DNA of 64,000 nt from Planctomycetota bacterium (GTDB lineage: Bacteria; Planctomycetota; UBA11346). The number at the start of each line of letters is the position of its first letter. Positions within the stretch are counted from its first letter, which is position 1. Below, in pieces: positions 15,886-26,763 of this stretch. The DNA lies in the NCBI GenBank assembly GCA_013816485.1, contig JACDEI010000004.1, forward strand, positions 62,001 to 126,000, in the 5' to 3' direction. The notes beneath the pieces were generated by a model. That model had not been told where the DNA came from. It saw only the letters and a list, made by a program, of their open reading frames with translations, and made no database searches. The position numbers and the translations under genes are program-made.

Positions 15886-18564
15886 ATGCCCGACGATCCG
15901 CTGATTGGTTTTGCTGCTGATGGCCTGCGCTTTGAAGCGCTGCTTGGTCGCGGCGCGATGGGTGCGGTCTACCGGGGCACGCAGGTCGGGATGGAACGCA
16001 CGGTAGCGATCAAGGTCATCGCACCGCACCTGGCCGAGGACCAGACCTACCTCGACCGCTTCCTGCGCGAAGGTCGCACGCTCGGTCGGCTCAAACATCC
16101 GCACGTCATTGCCTGCCACGACATCGTGCGCACCAAGGGCCCCAGTGGTGGTGAACTGGTGTTGATGGCGCTGGAGTACGTCGACGGCTGGAGCCTGGGC
16201 ACGCTGCTAAAGAAGAAGCACCGTTTGACGGCCAAGCAGGTGATCGAGCTGCATCGTCAAGCCGCGGAAGGACTCTCGGCTGCGCATCAGCTCGGGATCA
16301 TCCACCGCGACATCAAACCCGACAACATCATGGTCACCCGTAAGGGTCAGGCCAAGTTGGCAGACTTCGGTTTGGCCAAGGGTGAAGAGTCGGCGATGCT
16401 GACCCAGACCGGCGCGATCATGGGCAGTCCCGCCTACATGGCACCGGAGGCCTGCCGCGGCGATGTGCCGACCGCGGCGGCGGACTGTTACAGCCTGGGA
16501 TGTTCGCTCTACCACGCGCTCACCGGCGTGACGCCGTACCGTGCATCGAGCGCGGTTCAGGCGCTGCACCAACACATCCACGCACCGATCCCGCGACTGT
16601 CGGCGCGTCGTCCAGATCTGAAGTCGCTTGATCCACTCATAGCCAAGTTGTTGGCCAAACAGCCGCAGGATCGCTACGCCACTGCCGGGGAAGTCGGGGC
16701 TGCGCTCAAGGCCGCCCTGACCACCATCCCGCCCGACGCGCCTGCCGGCATCAGCACGGCTGAACCGTCCACCGCCACGGATCCGACGGTCGAAGCGCAC
16801 CATCCAACGCAGACGGCACTGCGTCCGACCACCACGCCAGTGCCAACGCCACGACGTAAACGCTGGCCATGGGTAGCGGCTGGTGTCGGTCTGCTGTTCC
16901 TCCTGCTCGTCGCCGGCGGCAAGGACGAAGCGGAATCTCGCGACAGCACCACCGTGCTAACCGCCAATCTCGAGAACATCGAAGCGCTGCTCGACAAGGG
17001 CCAGATCACGGCGGCGGAAGTCGTGTTGAACCAGTTGCCGACCGCCGACCTGCCGACCAGCGGACCACTCGCCGAGCGGCTCGCCAGCGCCCGCGAACGG
17101 ATGAAGACGCCGGTGACGAGCACCTCGTCCGCGGTGAACAGCACGAAAAACGATCGCCTGAACGAAGCGGACAAACTGATCTCGGCCGGTGATCTCGCGG
17201 AAGCCGACAAGGTGCTGAGTGCCGCATCCGACGCACCCGAACAGGCCGCGCGCAAACTCGGCCTGCGCGGACGACTCCAGCAGGCCTACCGCGATCAGAA
17301 CGAGGACGCCAGCCACAAGCTCAAGAGTATCGAGATCCTCTTGAACAACGGACAGACCGACGAAGCCCGCCGCCAATTGGAAACCATGACACTGCCCAGA
17401 TTGGCTCCGGCTGATCTGCGCGATCAACGCCAACGGTTGTTGGACAAGGCCACGGTCGCCAGCACCAGCGCGCTCACCCACCTGCGGGTCGGCACGCCCG
17501 GATTCGACGGCCAATCGTTGCCTATCGGCAGCGCCAACCTGCCGTTCCGTCTGCCCGCTGGCATCACCCAGGTGGCGTTCGGGGTTAGCGGCGTGATGAC
17601 CCTGCGGCTGCCGCCTGAGGCCAAGGCCGGGCAAGGTGGAGTCGTCGCGCTGATCGCAGCGTCGGAGGCGACCTCGGTGAAGGTCACTTTGATGGCGGGT
17701 GGCAAACGTTTGACGCGTCCGGCCCAGGCCATCGCTGCCGGAGTGTGGATCCCGGTGATCATCGCGCTCGATGCCAGCGATCCGGTGGTGGGCATCGAAT
17801 TCGCCGGCGGCGAAGCGGGCCGGCGAATCCAGCTCTTCGGTGCGGCCGCGGTGTTCCACGCCACGCGCCCGGCCACCGTCGCCGACCTGGGCTTCGTCCC
17901 TGGGGCATTGCGGCCCTTACCGGTGTCGCTCACGAACCGCAGTCCACAGCAGGACTATCGCGCGCTCGTACGTCAGATCAGCGATGCGGGATCCGGTTTC
18001 GCCGGACTCGATCGGGTGCTGATCGCCACGCCCGAAGGCGCGGCGGACACCGCAGCCAAGGTGCTGGGCGGAATCGCACACCTGTTGGAGCTGCCGCCTG
18101 CGGTGCCCAACGATCCACGCATCGTCACCTTCACCAATACCAATGCCGACACGCTCGAAGCTGCGTTCGCCAGTGCCACGACCAAGCAAGTCCATCTGCT
18201 AGTGATCGTGGTCAACACCGCCAAAGAACCCACGCCAACCACGGCACTCGATCAGGTGAAACGTTGTCAAGCTGCGATGGCCAAGGGCATCCTGCCGGTA
18301 CTGCTGCTCAGCCATCACCATCAGAGCCGCCCCGACCTGCGCCGCGCCTGGGATGGTTACCTGGGCATGATCCAGACCCAGGTGCCGAGCCTGCCGATCA
18401 TCGACGGCGGTATCGCCGACCAGTTCCTGCGTGCCCACCTGCCGACGCTAGGCGACAACAGCCCTGAAACGCGCACGCTGCGCGATGAAAGCCTCAGTGC
18501 CGGCTTCGTCGAACTGGTCACGCGACTGCGTACGGTCCTCGCCTTGAGCGGCGGCTCGCGCTGA
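15886..18564 (+). CDS. Ser/Thr protein kinase with extracytoplasmic domain
   Basis: About 892 residues. Kinase domain 14-275: glycine loop LLGRGAMGAVYRG, Lys43 in VAIKVI, HRDIKPDN, DFG and GSPAYMAPEA. A Pro/Thr-rich linker leads to one membrane helix near 328-345 (WPWVAAGVGLLFLLLVAGG). The outer part begins with two similar helical repeats (ENIEALLDKGQITAAEVVLN and KSIEILLNNGQTDEARRQLE), TPR-like in spacing. Then comes a beta-rich domain and a C-terminal alpha/beta domain resembling an SGNH-hydrolase-like fold, without an assigned activity. The layout suggests an envelope sensor. Convergent with acs, 11 bases away. Confidence 0.9.
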   Translation: MPDDPLIGFAADGLRFEALLGRGAMGAVYRGTQVGMERTVAIKVIAPHLAEDQTYLDRFLREGRTLGRLKHPHVIACHDIVRTKGPSGGELVLMALEYVDGWSLGTLLKKKHRLTAKQVIELHRQAAEGLSAAHQLGIIHRDIKPDNIMVTRKGQAKLADFGLAKGEESAMLTQTGAIMGSPAYMAPEACRGDVPTAAADCYSLGCSLYHALTGVTPYRASSAVQALHQHIHAPIPRLSARRPDLKSLDPLIAKLLAKQPQDRYATAGEVGAALKAALTTIPPDAPAGISTAEPSTATDPTVEAHHPTQTALRPTTTPVPTPRRKRWPWVAAGVGLLFLLLVAGGKDEAESRDSTTVLTANLENIEALLDKGQITAAEVVLNQLPTADLPTSGPLAERLASARERMKTPVTSTSSAVNSTKNDRLNEADKLISAGDLAEADKVLSAASDAPEQAARKLGLRGRLQQAYRDQNEDASHKLKSIEILLNNGQTDEARRQLETMTLPRLAPADLRDQRQRLLDKATVASTSALTHLRVGTPGFDGQSLPIGSANLPFRLPAGITQVAFGVSGVMTLRLPPEAKAGQGGVVALIAASEATSVKVTLMAGGKRLTRPAQAIAAGVWIPVIIALDASDPVVGIEFAGGEAGRRIQLFGAAAVFHATRPATVADLGFVPGALRPLPVSLTNRSPQQDYRALVRQISDAGSGFAGLDRVLIATPEGAADTAAKVLGGIAHLLELPPAVPNDPRIVTFTNTNADTLEAAFASATTKQVHLLVIVVNTAKEPTPTTALDQVKRCQAAMAKGILPVLLLSHHHQSRPDLRRAWDGYLGMIQTQVPSLPIIDGGIADQFLRAHLPTLGDNSPETRTLRDESLSAGFVELVTRLRTVLALSGGSR

Positions 18565-18575
18565 CCACGAAGACG

Positions 18576-20537
<1,962 letters not shown>

Positions 20538-20746
20538 GGAAGGATCCTCACCCTGGGACGGGCACTGATGGACTGTCGAAGCAACGAGCCCAAGGCTGGG
20601 CGCAGTGTTGGCAGGGTCTACGGTCATCAAGGCGTCAGCGTGGTGGATTGCTGCCCAGTGCGGGAGACGGATGCACGCCACAGCACCACCGCATGCCTAC
20701 GCCGCATCCTGCTGGCCAGAACGCACGGGCTCGCAGACTGCCAACC

Positions 20747-21043
20747 ATGACCGACGCCCCCTCCGCCGACTGTAAAGGCACCCCCGGCCGCGTGGTTCCG
20801 GTCATCGACCGCAACCGTTGCGAGGCCAAGGCCGACTGCGTGCGGGTCTGCCCCTACGGCGTGTTCAGCATCCAGACGCTGACCAGCGAGGACCGCGGGA
20901 CGCTCAGTATGCGCGGACGACTGAAGGCGTTCTTCCATGGCGGCAAGCAGGCCTACACGCCCAACTCGGACCACTGCCACGCTTGCGGCCTATGCGTGAG
21001 TGCGTGCCCGGAAGGCGCGATCACGCTGGCGCCGCTCGGCTGA
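20747..21043 (+). CDS. ferredoxin, 2[4Fe-4S]-like
   Basis: A 98-residue electron carrier with two iron-sulfur motifs. The second is canonical (CHACGLCVSACP). The first reads RCEAKADCVRVCP, spacing C-x5-C-x3-C, so it has three cysteines in place of CxxCxxCxxxC. The first centre may be [3Fe-4S] or use another ligand. About 25 residues with basic character lie between the motifs. No redox partner is adjacent. It is divergent from acs and 33 bases before a nucleoside hydrolase gene. Confidence 0.85.
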   Translation: MTDAPSADCKGTPGRVVPVIDRNRCEAKADCVRVCPYGVFSIQTLTSEDRGTLSMRGRLKAFFHGGKQAYTPNSDHCHACGLCVSACPEGAITLAPLG

Positions 21044-21076
21044 TCCCCGCCAACACATCTAACCAGCTCCATACCT

Positions 21077-22090
21077 ATGCCACGACGACACCTGCCTGCA
21101 TTCGTTCTCCTGCTGCTGACCATGGGGCTGACAGCCGCCGAACCAGTCCGACTCATCTTCGACACCGACATGGACAGCGACTGCGACGATGTCGGCGCCT
21201 TGGCGATGGTGCACGCGATGGCCGATGGTGATGAAGTCGAATTGCTCGGCGTCGCCGTGTCATCACACCACGAATGGTCGGCACCCTGCACCGACGCGAT
21301 CAACACCTGGTATGGCCGCCCAGACATCTCGATCGGTGCGCCGAAAGGACATGCGGCACAAGCCAAGTCCAAGTTCGCGAAGACCATCGCCGAACGTTTC
21401 CCGCATGATCTGACGAGTGCGGCCCAGGCGGAAGACGCTGTGGCACTCTACCGTCGCCTGCTTTTCGCAGCGCCGGATCGCAGCGTGGTGATCGTCACCG
21501 TCGGCGACCTCACCAACATCGCTGATCTGCTGAAATCACCAGCCAGTGGCGATCAACCGGATGGCGTGACGCTGGCGAAACAGAAGGTCGCCTTGTGGGT
21601 CTGTATGGGCGGCAACTTCATCGGCAAACCCGCGCATGACGACTTGAAATTGACCAACAACAACTTCACCGGCGACAAAGCGGGCTCTCTCTACGCGGTG
21701 CGTCATTGGCCAACGCGTCTGGTGTTCGTCGGGCGCGAGATCGGCTCCGTGCCCAGCGGTCTGAAAGCTGGCGCACGCTTGCAGGAACTGCCCGCTGATC
21801 ATCCGGTGCGCGTCGGTTACGAAGCCTATTTCGGCGGCCAGCCCAAGGACCGCCACGTCGCCGACCAGACCGCGGTGTTGTTCGCCGTGCGTGGCCTACG
21901 CGATTACTGGGACATCGAAGCCAAGGGCTTCATGGACTTGCAAGCGGACAACACCTTCACCTGGAACTATGCCGCCGATCGCCACGAGTACTTGCTCAAA
22001 CGCACCGTCGATGGGAAGCCGAACGATCGTGAGATCGAAGGAGTGATCGAAGGTTTGATGATGCACCACCGGACCAAACCAATTCGGTGA
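21077..22090 (+). CDS. secreted nucleoside hydrolase-like protein
   Basis: A 337-residue nucleoside hydrolase family protein with a clear signal peptide (FVLLLLTMGLTAAEP). The catalytic metal site is IFDTDMDSDCDDVGAL; VTVGDLTNIADLL and LWVCMGGNF are the family's later landmarks. It is a paralogue of 3838-4821: same aspartate cluster, same length, both exported. Export suggests scavenging of nucleosides, or a sugar-cleaving role on other N-glycosides, outside the cytoplasm. The distance of 33 bases to the ferredoxin suggests cotranscription but gives no functional clue. Confidence 0.85.
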   Translation: MPRRHLPAFVLLLLTMGLTAAEPVRLIFDTDMDSDCDDVGALAMVHAMADGDEVELLGVAVSSHHEWSAPCTDAINTWYGRPDISIGAPKGHAAQAKSKFAKTIAERFPHDLTSAAQAEDAVALYRRLLFAAPDRSVVIVTVGDLTNIADLLKSPASGDQPDGVTLAKQKVALWVCMGGNFIGKPAHDDLKLTNNNFTGDKAGSLYAVRHWPTRLVFVGREIGSVPSGLKAGARLQELPADHPVRVGYEAYFGGQPKDRHVADQTAVLFAVRGLRDYWDIEAKGFMDLQADNTFTWNYAADRHEYLLKRTVDGKPNDREIEGVIEGLMMHHRTKPIR

Positions 22091-22116
22091 TCGATGACCC
22101 TCTCACGCGGAGAATA

Positions 22117-22172
22117 AACCGCCGAGGGCGCCGAGACGAATCTCGCTGAAATCCTCGGCGTCCTCGGCGGTT
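22117..22172. repeat. inverted CCGAGG-type repeat after nucleoside hydrolase
   Basis: Arms of 19 bases at 22117-22135 and 22154-22172 match at 18 of 19 positions (AACCGCCGAGGGCGCCGAG and its complement). The loop is 18 bases. A lone arm of almost the same sequence occurs at 60470-60488. The structure could end transcription of the nucleoside hydrolase, but no T-tract is present. Confidence 0.8.
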
Positions 22173-22242
22173 AATCGCCTTCATCAAGGTGGTGAAGACG
22201 CCGCCTTCTGGCCTACCCGTGGCCCTGCCGCATCTCCACCGC

Positions 22243-22347
22243 ATCTCCACAAGGGCAGCCGTGTGGTATAGTTAGGTAGGATCATCGTCGTCCTTGGTCC
22301 GCCACAGACCATCTCCTCAAGGGCAGCCGTGTGGTATAGTTAGGTAG
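22243..22347 (+). promoter_or_regulatory. 37-base direct repeat, candidate tandem promoter of the ECF operon
   Basis: Two copies of a 37-base segment (22243-22279 and 22311-22347) match at 36 of 37 positions, 68 bases start to start. Each contains CAGCCGTGTGGTATAGTTAGG. They lie 85-190 bases before the sigma factor start in an otherwise gene-free gap (22091-22431). A duplicated promoter or operator used by the sigma factor or its regulator is the simplest reading. TATAGT could serve as a -10 element for a housekeeping sigma factor. Confidence 0.6.
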
Positions 22348-22431
22348 TCTGGTCGGCCCCGGGTGGAGCCGCCCTGGAACAACCTCGGCACAAAGTCGGA
22401 ACAGCCCAGAACCCGGCGGCAAAAGGGTGGT

Positions 22432-22968
22432 ATGGACGAACTCACACTGCGCGACCAGGCCCGTCGGGCTGCTGAGGGCGACCAGGAGGCGGTCGACGCG
22501 TTACTGCGTGGCGTCCATCCGCACCTGTATGCGTTCCTGTACCTGCTGGGGTTCGCCGAAGCGGACATTGACGATGTGGCACAAGACACGGCGCTGATGC
22601 TGTGCCGCAGCCTGTCTCGTTATGACACAACGCAGCCGTTCCTGCCGTGGATGCGCGGCATCGCCCGCAACTGCGCGGCGATGTTCCGCCGACGCGAGGG
22701 CCGACGCGCACGGCGGGAAGATACCTGGCGCTCGCACTTAGTCGACTTGGTGGAGGCCCACGAGCCGGTATGGGACGTAGAGCGTCTGCGCGCCTGCATC
22801 AGTAAACTGGAGGAACGCGCGCGCGCGATCATCCGCAACCACTACGAAGAAGGACGGACCTCGGCCGAGGTCGCTCAGTTACTGGGGATGTCCGCCGTCG
22901 CGGTGCGCAAATCACTGATGGCGATCCGCCTGCACCTGCGCCAGTGCGAGGAACAATCCCGTGCCTGA
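22432..22968 (+). CDS. ECF-type RNA polymerase sigma factor
   Basis: A 178-residue sigma-70 family factor with region 2 (VHPHLYAFLYLLGFAEADIDDVAQDTALMLC, split across the helix) and region 4 (RTSAEVAQLLGMSAVAVRKSLMAIRLHL). It lacks regions 1 and 3, as usual for ECF sigmas. The style matches factors that planctomycetes and verrucomicrobia place before FecR-like anti-sigma genes. ATG 22432 follows AAAAGGGTGG. It overlaps the FecR gene by 8 bases, so the two are coupled, and probably heads the operon to 33075. Confidence 0.9.
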   Translation: MDELTLRDQARRAAEGDQEAVDALLRGVHPHLYAFLYLLGFAEADIDDVAQDTALMLCRSLSRYDTTQPFLPWMRGIARNCAAMFRRREGRRARREDTWRSHLVDLVEAHEPVWDVERLRACISKLEERARAIIRNHYEEGRTSAEVAQLLGMSAVAVRKSLMAIRLHLRQCEEQSRA

Positions 22969-24379
22969 CCATGATATCCGCCATGCACTGGAACGCCTGC
23001 TCGCCCATGACGGTGACGCCGACGACGCAGCGAGCGTGACGCGGGCCTTGCAAAATCCTGGACCAGAACGTGACGCACTGGTGCGCGCCTGCGTCAGCGA
23101 TGCTCGGTTGCGTGCGCTGTACCGCGATCCGACCGCGTTGGTCGACCAGGTACGTCATCGTCTGACCGGTCGTGAGAGCGAACAGGATTTTGTCCAGCGC
23201 GGTCGGCTGGCGCTCGCCAACCATAAGCGATCGCAGGCGATCAAGCGTCGTTGGTTAATCCGTGGGTTGGCTGCGGCTGCTGTGCTGATGATCAGCGTGT
23301 TGGCATGGCAGTTGGTGCCGTCGTCCACGCACACCACTACACTGGCGAAGGCCGATCTGATCGCACGCGATGGGCTGCACGTGATCGCCGACACCACGTG
23401 GCAGACCGTGCGTTGGCCGCACGAAGACACCACCTGCCGCGTGGCACCCGGCAGCGAACTGGTCTTTGCTGATACCGACGCCAAACGCGTGCGCCTGATC
23501 GGTGGTTCGCTGGAGTGGTCGGTCGCCCAACAACCGGCGCAGCGGCGCCTGGAGATCACCACCGGCCACGCCACCGCACGGGTCATCGGCACGACCTTCA
23601 CCATCGCCACCAGCGGCAGTGGTACCGCAGCACTCACCACGTTGAAGGTCAGCAGCGGCGAGGTCCGCTTCAGCGATCGGCATGGTTCGGTGTTGGTGCC
23701 CGCCGGGAAACGAGCGAGCAGCGATGACCGTGGTCTGTGGCTCAATCCCAGCGCAAAGGCCGTGTCCTTTTCCATGACCGAACCAGATCACGCGGTGCCG
23801 TACCAACTCACGGATACGATCACCACAACCGGACCGTCGCTGATGGCTGACGACCTGGCGCAATACCCCGCCGCGCACAAACAACTGCTCCTTAGCGCAG
23901 ACGGGGTCATCAGCGATCGCTTGATCGCTGGCACAGCTTGGCCTATCCCCCTCAACGTAGTCAAACACGGCCTAGGTGAAGGCGAGGCGGTGTTCGGCCC
24001 ACATCCGGCGGATGGCACGAACTGCCTGCGGTTGCGCACCGTGTCGGGTGGTCCCTTTGTGCAGGTGTTGATCGATTCCAAACCACTAGCACTCGGAACC
24101 GCCCATCGACTGAGCTGGCGCTACCGCACCACGGCCAACGCTGAAATGGGTTTCTGGATCATGATGAATGACATTCGCAGCCGTCCCGAGCGCGCGCCGG
24201 TGGCTCAGAGTGGTTGGCGGACGGTGGTCATTGATTTGCCAGCAACCACCGTTCCTGGCGCCACCTTGGGGCTGCGGGTGCAAAATCACGGCGCCGCTCT
24301 TGATGATTGGCTGGCGATCGCCGACATCGCCCTACATGCGGTTGCGGCTGCTCCTGCGACGACGGGGACGACCCCATGA
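22961..24379 (+). CDS. FecR-like transmembrane anti-sigma factor
   Basis: About 472 residues. The first ~95 are cytoplasmic and charged, then one membrane helix (GLAAAAVLMISVLAWQLVPS). The FecR domain follows, with the typical core ITTGHATARVIGTTFTI and VSSGEVRF. The last ~170 residues form a beta-rich module (LRLRTVSGGPFVQVLI, GLRVQNHGAALDDWLAIADI) resembling carbohydrate-binding or LamG-like jelly rolls. GTG start at 22961 with AGGAA upstream. It presumably holds the sigma factor until an envelope signal arrives. It overlaps the next gene by ATGA. Confidence 0.85.
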   Translation: MPDHDIRHALERLLAHDGDADDAASVTRALQNPGPERDALVRACVSDARLRALYRDPTALVDQVRHRLTGRESEQDFVQRGRLALANHKRSQAIKRRWLIRGLAAAAVLMISVLAWQLVPSSTHTTTLAKADLIARDGLHVIADTTWQTVRWPHEDTTCRVAPGSELVFADTDAKRVRLIGGSLEWSVAQQPAQRRLEITTGHATARVIGTTFTIATSGSGTAALTTLKVSSGEVRFSDRHGSVLVPAGKRASSDDRGLWLNPSAKAVSFSMTEPDHAVPYQLTDTITTTGPSLMADDLAQYPAAHKQLLLSADGVISDRLIAGTAWPIPLNVVKHGLGEGEAVFGPHPADGTNCLRLRTVSGGPFVQVLIDSKPLALGTAHRLSWRYRTTANAEMGFWIMMNDIRSRPERAPVAQSGWRTVVIDLPATTVPGATLGLRVQNHGAALDDWLAIADIALHAVAAAPATTGTTP

Positions 24380-26748
24380 GCCGCCAAGCACCCTCCATCA
24401 AGGCCGTCCCGTGGCGCAGCATCTATCCGATGGCGCTGTTGCTGGCGGTGACCACGGCCACGGCGCTCGCCGTTGAACCTGCCCTGGAACAACGCACGAC
24501 TGCGGTGCGTCAGGCGTTTGAACAACAGATTCTGCCGATTCTCAAAACCTACTGCCTGGATTGTCACGGTGCGGTAAAACCCAAGGTCGATCTCGACTTC
24601 AGTCGCATCACCACCGGCTCGGCGGCGTTGGCGGACAAACACCATCTCATGGACGGGCTCAACAAACTGTTGAGCCACGAGATGCCGCCGCCGGAGAAAA
24701 AACAACCGAGCGATGCCGAACGTGATCAGGTACGCGCATGGTTGTCGTCGGTGCGACGTCTCAGCCCCAAAGATCCCGGACCTGGTTTTCTGCGCCGCCT
24801 CTCACGTGCCGAATACGCCAACACCTTGCGTGATCTGCTGGGAGTCGATCCCGCGATCGCCGCCGACCTGCCAGCAGATGCCGTGGGCGAAGGGTTCACC
24901 AACGCGCTTTCGCCGCTGCTGATGGAAAAATACCTACTGATCGCCGACGAGACCCTAGATCAGCACATCCGCCAGGAACAGGTGCAGTACACCTGGACCG
25001 GCGGACAGTTCACCACCGTGATCAATGGCACGACCAAAACCGACGAGAGCGATCACGACCGCACGGCACCTATCCAATTAACCGTCGGCATGCAGCTGAA
25101 TACGGTTTTGCGCATTCCGGCCGATGGGACCTACGTATTCCGCATCAAAGCCGCGGCTGTGCGCGAGGATCGCGAACCGGTGCGAGTGGCAGTTCGTTTC
25201 GGAAAACAGGAAATCGGTGAATTGCGCGTAATTTCCGACCCGAAGACACCCGCCGTCCTCACCCTACGCGCGAAGCTGTTCGCCGACAAAGCTCCGCTGA
25301 ACTTCAGCCTGATCCCAAGACCACCCGCGACCCAAAGCAATAATCGCCCATCCCCCGCAGGTGCAGCAAAACCAGCGGCTGCTCAAACGATCACGCCCAG
25401 TTCGGTGATCATCGAGACCGTGGATCTACGTGGTCCCCCGGTGCGTGCGTCATCGGAGTTCCAACGCCGGTTATTCATCGCCATGCCCGACAAGGACCTC
25501 GAAAAACGTGAAGCCTCACGGCGCATCATCGAGGCCTTCACCCGTCAAGCGTTCCGCCGCCCGGCCACCAGCCGTGAGATCGAAATACTTTTGCGCATCT
25601 TTGACCTCGCCGATGGTCAAGACGAGCCCTTCATCGAATCGGTGAAGCTGATGTTGAAAGCCGTATTAATTTCGCCGCAGTTTCTCTACATCGCGGCAGA
25701 CACCACACCGGTGACCAACAAGGTCCGCGCAGTCGGTGATCACCAGATTGCCGCGCGTTTGTCCTACTTGTTGTGGGCGACCATGCCGGATGCCGAGTTG
25801 TCGGCCCTGGCCGATGCCGGCACCTTGCATCAGCCCGCGGTGATCACTGTGCAGGTCAAGCGGATGATCGCTGATCCGCGCGCGAACGCGTTCTTCGACA
25901 GCTTCGGCGCCCAATGGTTGGGACTCAACAACCTGCATGACCTGCAAGTCGATGAACTACGGTATCCCGGCCTGACCCCGGTGTTGCGCCAAGCGATGTA
26001 CGATGAGGCGTCACTCTTTTTCATGAGTATCCTGCGTGACAACCGCAGTCTGATCGACCTGCTCGATGCCGACTTCACCTACCTGAACGCACCATTGGCC
26101 AAGCTCTATGGCATGGATGCCGAGGTGAAGGGCAACCAAATGCAACGGGTCAGGCTCAGTGACGGCAACCGTGGCGGCGTGTTGACCATGCCCGGTGTGC
26201 TGGCGATGACCTCGAACCCCAATCGCACCAGTCCGGTCAAACGTGGGAAATGGGTGTTGGAGCAGATTCTTGGCCAACACTCACCACCGCCGCCGCCAGA
26301 TATCGAGCCACTCGAACGGCAAGACACGCCCGAGAACGCCCGCCTCAACACCCGCCAGCGCACCGAGCGTCACCGTGAGGATCCTGCCTGCATCGGCTGC
26401 CACCGTGTGATCGATACCATCGGCTTCGGGTTCGAGAACTTCGATGTGCTGGGCCGCTGGCGTGACACCGACGACACCGGTTTGGCCGTGATTCCAGGTG
26501 GTGAACTGCCGGGGAAAATAAGTTTCCGAACACCACGCGAACTCAAACGCATCATTGTCGGACGCAAGAATGAGGTCTGTCGCACCCTCGTCGGTAAGAT
26601 CCTGGCGCACACGCTCTGTCGCAGCCTGGTCGATTACGACGAGGTGGTCGCTGATGATATCGCCATCGCCGTGACCAAGGACGGCTACCGCTTGCAGACC
26701 GCCGTGATCCAAGCCGTGACCAGCTACCCCTTCCTGTATCAACGCTAA
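24376..26748 (+). CDS. planctomycete-type cytochrome protein A (PSCyt1/PSD/PSCyt3)
   Basis: A 790-residue exported protein. After a signal peptide (PMALLLAVTTATALAVE) comes a PSCyt1-like domain with haem motif CLDCH near residue 60. The later RLSRAEYANTLRDLLGV region matches PSD3 (DUF1587), and the centre matches PSD5/PSD4 (DUF1595/DUF1592). A second haem motif CIGCH near residue 671 sits in the PSCyt3 (DUF1588) part, and the end fits PSD2 (DUF1585). Two covalent haems are predicted. Function of the family is unknown. It is always paired with an HXXSHH protein, as here. Start chosen at the ATGA overlap with the FecR stop. Confidence 0.9.
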   Translation: MSRQAPSIKAVPWRSIYPMALLLAVTTATALAVEPALEQRTTAVRQAFEQQILPILKTYCLDCHGAVKPKVDLDFSRITTGSAALADKHHLMDGLNKLLSHEMPPPEKKQPSDAERDQVRAWLSSVRRLSPKDPGPGFLRRLSRAEYANTLRDLLGVDPAIAADLPADAVGEGFTNALSPLLMEKYLLIADETLDQHIRQEQVQYTWTGGQFTTVINGTTKTDESDHDRTAPIQLTVGMQLNTVLRIPADGTYVFRIKAAAVREDREPVRVAVRFGKQEIGELRVISDPKTPAVLTLRAKLFADKAPLNFSLIPRPPATQSNNRPSPAGAAKPAAAQTITPSSVIIETVDLRGPPVRASSEFQRRLFIAMPDKDLEKREASRRIIEAFTRQAFRRPATSREIEILLRIFDLADGQDEPFIESVKLMLKAVLISPQFLYIAADTTPVTNKVRAVGDHQIAARLSYLLWATMPDAELSALADAGTLHQPAVITVQVKRMIADPRANAFFDSFGAQWLGLNNLHDLQVDELRYPGLTPVLRQAMYDEASLFFMSILRDNRSLIDLLDADFTYLNAPLAKLYGMDAEVKGNQMQRVRLSDGNRGGVLTMPGVLAMTSNPNRTSPVKRGKWVLEQILGQHSPPPPPDIEPLERQDTPENARLNTRQRTERHREDPACIGCHRVIDTIGFGFENFDVLGRWRDTDDTGLAVIPGGELPGKISFRTPRELKRIIVGRKNEVCRTLVGKILAHTLCRSLVDYDEVVADDIAIAVTKDGYRLQTAVIQAVTSYPFLYQR

Positions 26749-26763
26749 CTCAAGGAACCTGCC

